Assembly (NCBI GenBank): GCA_024403115.1
Contig: JAKSSL010000010.1
Coordinates: 1 to 38,619 of the forward strand
Source: Clostridia bacterium
GTDB taxonomy: Bacteria; Bacillota; Clostridia; Peptostreptococcales; Anaerovoracaceae
Direction of reading: 5' to 3'
DNA: 38,619 bases
The notes beneath the pieces were generated by a model, which worked only from the letters and a program-made list of their open reading frames with translations, searched no databases and was not told the origin of the DNA. A program made the position numbers and the translations under genes. This document shows positions 33,532 through 38,619 of this stretch, one piece after another (within the stretch, counting starts at the first letter, position 1; each line of letters opens with the position of its first letter).

Positions 33532-33594
33532 CCCCATTTTTCTAGACATTTGACTTCATAAATAGTATAATATAATTGTCTAATGGGGTTTTTT
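33532..33594 (+). terminator. Terminator-like inverted repeat after kdd2, enclosing the kamA promoter
   Basis: CCCCATT (33532-33538) pairs with AATGGGG (33582-33588), and inside it TAGACA (33543-33548) pairs with TGTCTA (33577-33582), sharing one base at 33582; TTTTTT follows at 33589-33594. The large loop holds the kamA promoter. It could terminate kdd2 transcripts while kamA transcripts start too late to form it. Confidence 0.5.
33543..33571 (+). promoter_or_regulatory. Promoter of kamA
   Basis: TAGACA, 17 bases, TATAAT. The -35 hexamer is also one arm of an inverted repeat with TGTCTA at 33577-33582, so it may be part of an operator. Start near 33578, giving a leader of about 125 bases. 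Confidence 0.6.
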
Positions 33595-33703
33595 GTTTGA
33601 AAGAAAACACAAGGCCATATCAGACAGATAAAGTTAAGGTTTTAGCCATTGAAAAATGGCCGACTTAAATAAACATAATTTAATTTTTAAAGGAGAAAAA
33701 ATT
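33578..33703 (+). promoter_or_regulatory. 5' leader of kamA with alternative pairings
   Basis: A GAAA-capped six-pair hairpin (33645-33650 with 33655-33660) competes with a longer-range pairing of GGCCAT (33613-33618) with ATGGCC (33656-33661). AAAGGAG precedes the ATG at 33704. Not a recognised riboswitch, and it does not look like the lysine riboswitch. Confidence 0.35.
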
Positions 33704-34960
33704 ATGGCAAGAAGAAATTGGAAAGACATCCCTCTATTTAAGGATGTAACTGATGAACAATGGAATGATTGGCATTGGCAAGTTGAAAACAGACTTTCAA
33801 CTTTAGAAGACATCAAAGCCGTTGTTAATCTTTCAGAACAAGAAGAAAAAGATATCGAAAAGGTTATCGGTGGCTTCAGAGTAGGTATTACTCCTTACTA
33901 TGCTTCATTAATGGATCCTGATAATCCTAAATGCCCAGTAAGAATGCAAGCAGTTCCTACACTTGCTGAAATGCACAGATCAGCTGCAGACGATGCTGAC
34001 CCTCTACACGAAGATGCTGACTCCCCAGCTCCTGGCTTAACTCACAGATATCCAGACAGAGTATTATTCTTAATCACTGACCAATGTTCAATGTACTGCA
34101 GACACTGCACAAGAAGAAGACTTGCAGGTGAAACTGACGGTGCTAGATCAATGGAAGACATTAACGCATGTATCGAATACATCAGAAAGACAGAAGTTGT
34201 TAGAGACGTTCTACTTTCAGGTGGTGACGCATTATGCGTAGAAGATGACGTATTAGAATACATCATCAGCGAATTAAGAAAAATCGATCACGTTGATATC
34301 GTAAGAATCGGTTCAAGAACTCCAGTAGTTCTTCCTCAAAGAATTACTCCTGAACTTTGCAACATGCTTAAGAAGTATCATCCAATCTGGTTAAACACTC
34401 ACTTTAACCACCCTGATGAAGTAACTGAAGAAGCTGTTAAGGCTTGTAACATGTTAGCTGACGCAGGTATTCCTCTAGGTAACCAAACTGTATTACTAAG
34501 AGGCGTTAATGACTGCAAGCACGTTATGAGACAATTAATGCACTTATTAGTAAAGATGAGAGTTAGACCTTACTACATCTACATCTGCGACCTATCAATT
34601 GGTATCGAACACTTCAGAACTACAGTTTCAAAGGGTATCGAAATCATCGAAGGTTTAAGAGGACACACTTCAGGTTATGCAGTACCTACATTCGTAGTTG
34701 ACGCTCCTGGTGGTGGTGGTAAGACTCCAGTAATGCCTCAATACGTAATTTCAGAAACTCACGATAAGGTAATTCTTAGAAACTACGAAGGCGTTATCAC
34801 TACTTACACTCAACCTGTATACGAAGAAGAACCTTGCCAATGCGACTTCTGCACTGGAAAGAAGGCTTACAAGTATCAAGGTGTTTCAGCTCTTGGAGAA
34901 GGTCCAGAAATCAAGTCAATGGAACCTGCAAATCTTGCAAGACACGAAAGAAACAAATAG
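33704..34960 (+). CDS. kamA: Lysine 2,3-aminomutase KamA
   Basis: A 418-residue radical-SAM, PLP-dependent enzyme converting L-lysine to L-beta-lysine, the first step of lysine fermentation. The [4Fe-4S] cysteines are C128, C132 and C135 in CSMYCRHCTRRR; the PLP lysine is K340 in APGGGGKTPVMP. D296 and D333 match the substrate-binding aspartates, and C271, C378, C380 and C383 the zinc cysteines, of the Clostridium subterminale enzyme at a constant offset of three as I recall its numbering. The ATG at 33704 (AAAGGAG upstream) is preferred over a frame from 33656. Codon use is strongly restricted, indicating high expression. Confidence 0.97.
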   Translation: MARRNWKDIPLFKDVTDEQWNDWHWQVENRLSTLEDIKAVVNLSEQEEKDIEKVIGGFRVGITPYYASLMDPDNPKCPVRMQAVPTLAEMHRSAADDADPLHEDADSPAPGLTHRYPDRVLFLITDQCSMYCRHCTRRRLAGETDGARSMEDINACIEYIRKTEVVRDVLLSGGDALCVEDDVLEYIISELRKIDHVDIVRIGSRTPVVLPQRITPELCNMLKKYHPIWLNTHFNHPDEVTEEAVKACNMLADAGIPLGNQTVLLRGVNDCKHVMRQLMHLLVKMRVRPYYIYICDLSIGIEHFRTTVSKGIEIIEGLRGHTSGYAVPTFVVDAPGGGGKTPVMPQYVISETHDKVILRNYEGVITTYTQPVYEEEPCQCDFCTGKKAYKYQGVSALGEGPEIKSMEPANLARHERNK

Positions 34961-35005
34961 TTTAGATTATTTGTTAGCAGTTTAGTAGAACTAAATTGAA
35001 ATTAG

Positions 35006-35032
35006 CCAAAGGGAGATTTAGTCTCCCTTTGG
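35006..35032 (+). terminator. Hairpin after kamA
   Basis: A perfect 11-pair stem (35006-35016 with 35022-35032) and five-base loop. The following tract (TATGATTTT) is a poor T-run, so it may terminate partially and also protect the kamA mRNA end. Confidence 0.65.
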
Positions 35033-35051
35033 TATGATTTTAAAAACTTTA

Positions 35052-35092
35052 ACTTTATAATATGAATCAAGTCATTATAAAGTATCTTGATT
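35052..35092 (+). promoter_or_regulatory. Interleaved inverted repeats upstream of kamB
   Basis: ACTTTATAAT (35052-35061) is the exact inverse of ATTATAAAGT (35074-35083), and AATCAAG (35065-35071), which lies in its loop, is the exact inverse of CTTGATT (35086-35092). The order A-B-A'-B' is that of a pseudoknot or of two mutually exclusive hairpins; at DNA level it could be overlapping operators. A TATAAT lies in the first arm. Confidence 0.5.
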
Positions 35093-35139
35093 TATATTAG
35101 AAAGCTAAAATCAGTAAACACTTGAAGGGAATTAATTCT

Positions 35140-36171
35140 ATGGGACTAATGTCCGAATTAGCATCAAAATATAAAACTGTTTCTATTGTTGGAATGGCCA
35201 AAAACGCCGGAAAGACAACAGCCCTTAACTTTCTAATTGAAGAGGCTATGGATGAGGGACTGCTACTTGGCGTAACATCCACAGGAAGAGATGGAGAATC
35301 AACAGACTTGGTTACAGCCACAGATAAGCCAAAGGTTTATTTGGATGAAGGAACTATCGTTTCAGTTCCTGTTCAGCTATTTGACCTAGCTGAGGGCGGA
35401 TTGGAAATCGTTAGAAGAACAAGATTCGGTTCATCAATAGGCGACATTTTGCTTTGCAGAGTTATGGAAGCTGGTTACGTTCAAATCGCTGGACCAGTTG
35501 CTACCATGGACACAAAGAAGATGTACGAGGAAATGTTCGAATTGGGTTGTGAACTGGTTATGATTGATGGAGCTATTGATAGAAAATCCATAGCATCTCC
35601 TGAAACATCCGATGCGGTAATCCTATCCACTGGAGCAGTAATTTCAAGAACTATGAAAAAAGTTGTTGAAGAAACAGCTTATATAGTTGGCCTATATACA
35701 ACTGATGTCTTAAATGATGACAAGGCTAGACAGCTTATTGAAGAAGACGGCGATAAGGATATCGTTATGTTAATCGATGAGCAAGATGGAGAACTTAAAC
35801 TTCGCATGCTAGATCACCTTACAACAGGTTTAGGCAACAGCAAGAAAATCAATGAAGCTATCTCAGAGAATACTAAATATGTATATATTCCAGGAGCTTT
35901 CTCCGATAGCGTAATTGATGACATTTCATTAAAAAATTTAAAGCAGGTTGAATTCATTTTAAAGGATCCAACTAGAGTATTTATAAAATCCATTAAATGG
36001 GGCCAATTAAGAAAGAAGGGCTTTACAGTTTCCGTTCTTCAAAACATAAAGGTTGCAGCGGTTACAGTAAATCCTACATCCCCACAAGGATATTCATTTG
36101 AACACGAGGCATTGAGGGATGCTATGCAAAAAGCTATTCCTGATATTCCTGTAATAGATGTAAGACTATAG
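35140..36171 (+). CDS. kamB: KamB-like P-loop protein of the lysine-fermentation cluster
   Basis: A 343-residue cytoplasmic protein with an N-terminal P-loop (VSIVGMAKNAGKTTALN, Walker A at 18-26), a region VTSTGRDGESTDLVT that may act as a switch segment, and MIDGAIDRKSIASPETSDAV. No membrane segment is seen. Its position between kamA and the MutS-like gene matches kamB of Clostridium sticklandii and Fusobacterium clusters, whose function is not established. A role in protecting or reactivating the aminomutases is a reasonable hypothesis, no more. The ATG at 35140 is preferred over a TTG at 35122, which falls beside the GAAGGGA ribosome site (35124-35130). Confidence 0.75.
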   Translation: MGLMSELASKYKTVSIVGMAKNAGKTTALNFLIEEAMDEGLLLGVTSTGRDGESTDLVTATDKPKVYLDEGTIVSVPVQLFDLAEGGLEIVRRTRFGSSIGDILLCRVMEAGYVQIAGPVATMDTKKMYEEMFELGCELVMIDGAIDRKSIASPETSDAVILSTGAVISRTMKKVVEETAYIVGLYTTDVLNDDKARQLIEEDGDKDIVMLIDEQDGELKLRMLDHLTTGLGNSKKINEAISENTKYVYIPGAFSDSVIDDISLKNLKQVEFILKDPTRVFIKSIKWGQLRKKGFTVSVLQNIKVAAVTVNPTSPQGYSFEHEALRDAMQKAIPDIPVIDVRL

Positions 36172-36179
36172 GAGGAGCG

Positions 36180-37820
36180 ATGTCACAAGCATCCAACAGA
36201 AGATTATGTAACGTAAAGACTAGATCGGAAACAGGTCTGGAATACGTTATATCAAAACTTAATATTCTTACACCATATGGCAAAAAGGAAATGGCTGAGC
36301 TTAGACCATATTTCCCAGGGGAAGAGGCAGAGCTTAGAGAGCAATTGGACAAATCTCAAATTATGCTTGATTTCTGTAAAAGCCATGAAGACAAATTAAA
36401 TAGTATACTTAGAATCTTTATGGAAATGAAGGACTTAAGCAATACTATTGAATGTGCTAAGAAAACCACTCTGGCCGTAGTAGAATTGTACGATTACAAG
36501 GTTCTGCTTTTGCAGATGAGAAATATAATCAATGCTTGTAATGATTTGGAAGAAAAGCTTCCAGACGAGTACCTTCTAGCAGACGTGGAAGATGTAATAG
36601 ACATATTGGACCCACGCCACGACAGAATGGCCACTTTCTATCTTTATAACGAATTCTCAGAGAAGCTGGCTCAGTTGAGAGATAGAAAGCATGCCTTGGA
36701 ACTTGAAGCAAGAAAAGCTCAAAAATCCAAGCGTGACGAGCTTAGAAAAACTTTGGGCATTCAATTAACACCAAAGTTTGATATTACAGTTTCCAAGCAG
36801 TCCACAGATTATGACAAGGTGAAAACTTGCGATGATTTGGAACTGGTGGATGAGGACTATGTAAGCGTTACATACAAACTTAAGAGCACTCCTCAGGTTT
36901 ATGAAATCATGAAGGAGATTGGCGAGGTTGATGGTGAAATTGATCTTGAAGAAGAGAGAGTATGTGCAGAGCTTTCACATAAATTAGGCCTTTACAGTGA
37001 GCTAGTAGCTGAAAACTGTAAGAAAATAGGTAAACTTGATTTGGTTATCGCAAAGGCTCAATACTATATTAAACACGATATGGTAAAACCTGACATTTGC
37101 GATGAACATATATTGGATATTGTTGATGGAAGAAACTTGGTTGTAGTTGATCATCTTGAAGCCAAAGGCAAGAAATATACTCCAGTTAGCATTCATCTTG
37201 AAGATGGTGTTACATGCATAACAGGAGCTAATATGGGAGGCAAGACAATATCCTTAAAGCTTGCTGGAATGATAAAAGTTCTGGCTCAATATGGCTTCTT
37301 TGTTCCCGCTGCCCAAGCAAAGGTGGGATTATCAAACTTCATTCAAATGCTTATAGGCGACAGCCAGGCTGTTGAAAGAGGCTTATCCACTTTTGGAAGC
37401 GAGATGGAGGAACTGAAAGAAATATTAGACCACGGCAGAGACCGCTCAATGATATTAATTGACGAAATTGCCAGTGGAACTAATCCTGTTGAGGGCTTAG
37501 CCCTAACCCGTAGTCTTATCGACTACTTAAAAGTTAAACCGTATATCACTCTCATTACGACTCACTTTGATGCAGCAGTTGATCCCGATGTGGTAAACAT
37601 GCAAGTCAAAGGACTATCAGATGTTAATTTTACAAGTTTAAACACTGAAATTAGTCGTGCGAACCGTAAGGAGAGAATAGATATAATTTCTAGACATATG
37701 GACTATCGTCTGTATCGTGTAGAAAACCAAGGACAAGTGCCTAAAGACGCTCTTAATATCGCTATGATGTTAGGTATTAATAGCGAAATTATCGAGGGCG
37801 CCAAAAAATACATAAAGTAA
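36180..37820 (+). CDS. kamC: KamC, MutS-like ATPase without mismatch-recognition domain
   Basis: A 546-residue protein with a C-terminal MutS-type ATPase: Walker A GANMGGKT (349-356), the signature-like GLSTFGSEME (401-410), Walker B MILIDEIASG (424-433) and TTHFD (460-464). Residues about 20-330 resemble only the core and lever helices; the DNA mismatch-recognition and connector domains of MutS are absent, so mismatch repair is unlikely. GGAGG lies just before the ATG, and only eight bases separate it from kamB. Its conserved place in lysine clusters suggests service to the aminomutases, possibly as an ATP-driven remodelling or reactivation factor with KamB; this is inference. Confidence 0.82.
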   Translation: MSQASNRRLCNVKTRSETGLEYVISKLNILTPYGKKEMAELRPYFPGEEAELREQLDKSQIMLDFCKSHEDKLNSILRIFMEMKDLSNTIECAKKTTLAVVELYDYKVLLLQMRNIINACNDLEEKLPDEYLLADVEDVIDILDPRHDRMATFYLYNEFSEKLAQLRDRKHALELEARKAQKSKRDELRKTLGIQLTPKFDITVSKQSTDYDKVKTCDDLELVDEDYVSVTYKLKSTPQVYEIMKEIGEVDGEIDLEEERVCAELSHKLGLYSELVAENCKKIGKLDLVIAKAQYYIKHDMVKPDICDEHILDIVDGRNLVVVDHLEAKGKKYTPVSIHLEDGVTCITGANMGGKTISLKLAGMIKVLAQYGFFVPAAQAKVGLSNFIQMLIGDSQAVERGLSTFGSEMEELKEILDHGRDRSMILIDEIASGTNPVEGLALTRSLIDYLKVKPYITLITTHFDAAVDPDVVNMQVKGLSDVNFTSLNTEISRANRKERIDIISRHMDYRLYRVENQGQVPKDALNIAMMLGINSEIIEGAKKYIK

Positions 37821-37831
37821 GGAGAAAAAGG

Positions 37832-38619
37832 ATGAAAAGCAAATTAAATCTTGACCAAAAAGTCGTAGACAGTGCAAGACAGCATGCCGCAAACATCGCT
37901 CATGACATGCAAAAGTTCATTGATGAACACACTACTGTAAGTACTGAAAGAACTATTTTAAGACTTTTAGGTGTTGACGGTGTGGATGATGTTGATAATC
38001 CACTTCCAAACGTAGTTGTTGATCAAGTAAAGGAAGCAGGCGGTCTACCTACTGGTGTTGCATACTGGATTGGTAATGCAATGGTACAAACTGGTAAGAC
38101 TCCTCAAGAAATCGCTCAAGCAGTTGCTACTGGCGAATTAAAACTTACTGAACTACCTACTTGCAGTCAAAAAGAAGCAGAAGAAGCAATTATGCCAATC
38201 TGCCTTGACACTTTAGCTAAGATCAGAAAGCAAACAGAAAAGAGAAACGAATATTTAGCAACAATCGGAGAAGGTGCAGAACCTTATCTATACGTAATCG
38301 TTGCTACTGGTAACATCTATGAAGACGTTATCCAAGCACAAGCTGCAGCTAGACAAGGTGCAGACATTATCGCTGTAATCAGAACTACAGCTCAATCACT
38401 TCTTGACTATGTACCTTATGGACCTACAACAGAAGGTTTCGGTGGTACTTATGCAACTCAAGAAAACTTCAGAATCATGAGAAAAGCTCTTGATGAAGTT
38501 GGTGAAGAAATCGGCAGATACATCAGATTATGTAACTACTCATCAGGTATGTGTATGCCAGAAATCGCTGCAATGGGCGCTTTAGAAAGACTAGACGTTA
38601 TGCTTAACGACGCTATCTA
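37832..38619 (+). CDS. kamD: Beta-lysine 5,6-aminomutase alpha subunit KamD (partial, runs off the window)
   Basis: An open frame of 262 codons from the ATG at 37832 (AAGGAGA upstream), still open at the last base. It reads MKSKLNLDQKVVDSARQHAA at the start, with GGLPTGVAYWIGNAMVQTGK, GEGAEPYLYVIVATGNIYED, RQGADIIAVIRTTAQSLLDY and YGPTTEGFGGTYATQENFRI further on, which I recognise as the large TIM-barrel subunit of lysine 5,6-aminomutase. With the cobalamin- and PLP-binding KamE it moves the 6-amino group of beta-lysine to C5, giving 3,5-diaminohexanoate, the substrate of Kdd. About half of the usual 510-520 residues are present. Codon use is strongly restricted. Confidence 0.93.
   Translation, partial: MKSKLNLDQKVVDSARQHAANIAHDMQKFIDEHTTVSTERTILRLLGVDGVDDVDNPLPNVVVDQVKEAGGLPTGVAYWIGNAMVQTGKTPQEIAQAVATGELKLTELPTCSQKEAEEAIMPICLDTLAKIRKQTEKRNEYLATIGEGAEPYLYVIVATGNIYEDVIQAQAAARQGADIIAVIRTTAQSLLDYVPYGPTTEGFGGTYATQENFRIMRKALDEVGEEIGRYIRLCNYSSGMCMPEIAAMGALERLDVMLNDAI

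Noticed and set aside
33656..33703. ATG start adding 16 residues to KamA
   Set aside because: It has no ribosome site and lies in a leader hairpin; the family N-terminus and AAAGGAG support 33704.
33578..33703. Lysine riboswitch upstream of kamA
   Set aside because: The leader is too short and lacks the five-helix junction core and its conserved purine-rich loops.
36180..37820. MutS2 or MutS DNA-repair protein
   Set aside because: It lacks the mismatch-recognition and Smr domains and lies in the lysine operon at the conserved KamC position.

Overview
The window reads as chromosomal DNA of a low-G+C, anaerobic, amino-acid-fermenting member of the Bacillota, most likely class Clostridia. Supporting signs are AT-rich intergenic DNA, strong AGGAGG-type ribosome sites, SepF/YggT/DivIVA and RqcH homologues, a reverse rubrerythrin, and above all a lysine-fermentation gene cluster (kdd, kamA, kamB, kamC, kamD). 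A Peptostreptococcales or Anaerovoracaceae-like host is plausible, but genus cannot be read from the sequence. I see no tRNA or rRNA gene, CRISPR array, insertion sequence or prophage.

Layout. (1) 75-2986, minus strand: a sodium:solute symporter followed two bases later by a secreted multidomain protein ending in a Hint (hedgehog/intein-type) module. (2) 3348-7307: a polar amino-acid ABC importer made of a binding-domain/permease fusion and an ATPase with an unusual C-terminal extension, then rimM and trmD. (3) 7343-11935: a cell-division and envelope operon (HlyD-like protein, yggS, sepF, yggT, divIVA, lspA, rluD-like). (4) 11993-13657, minus strand: rqcH. (5) 13748-16252: dnaX, ybaB, recR. 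(6) 16370-23020: a marR-type regulator, a heterodimeric ABC exporter, tatD and tilS. (7) 23108-28514: ftsH, a PucR-type regulator, coaX and dus. (8) 28577-30904: reverse rubrerythrin with a PerR-like box, a zinc-ribbon membrane protein, an Lgt-like gene, and rpsT on the minus strand. (9) 31144 to the end: two paralogous 3,5-diaminohexanoate dehydrogenase genes, lysine 2,3-aminomutase, KamB, the MutS-like KamC, and a KamD gene cut by the window edge.

How the genes work together. KamA makes L-beta-lysine, KamDE moves the terminal amino group, and Kdd oxidises and deaminates 3,5-diaminohexanoate. KamE and the later enzymes must lie beyond the right edge. KamB and KamC are P-loop proteins embedded among the aminomutase genes with no settled function. 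The amino-acid importer could feed such a metabolism, but its substrate is unknown. kdd1, kamA and kamD show the restricted codon use of very highly expressed genes, so this pathway is probably central to energy metabolism.

Most interesting non-coding signals: interleaved inverted repeats upstream of kamB (35052-35092); repeated TGTAAAA motifs complementary to the bases just before the kdd1 start; a structured segment after kdd1; a promoter nested inside an inverted repeat before kamA; a MarR-type operator merged with a promoter and hairpin at 16271-16332; a PerR-like box over the rubrerythrin -10; a hairpin between the ribosome site and start codon of lspA; and two genes (rimM, rqcH) without ribosome sites whose putative -10 elements end six bases before the ATG. 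Promoter, operator and RNA-structure calls were made by eye.
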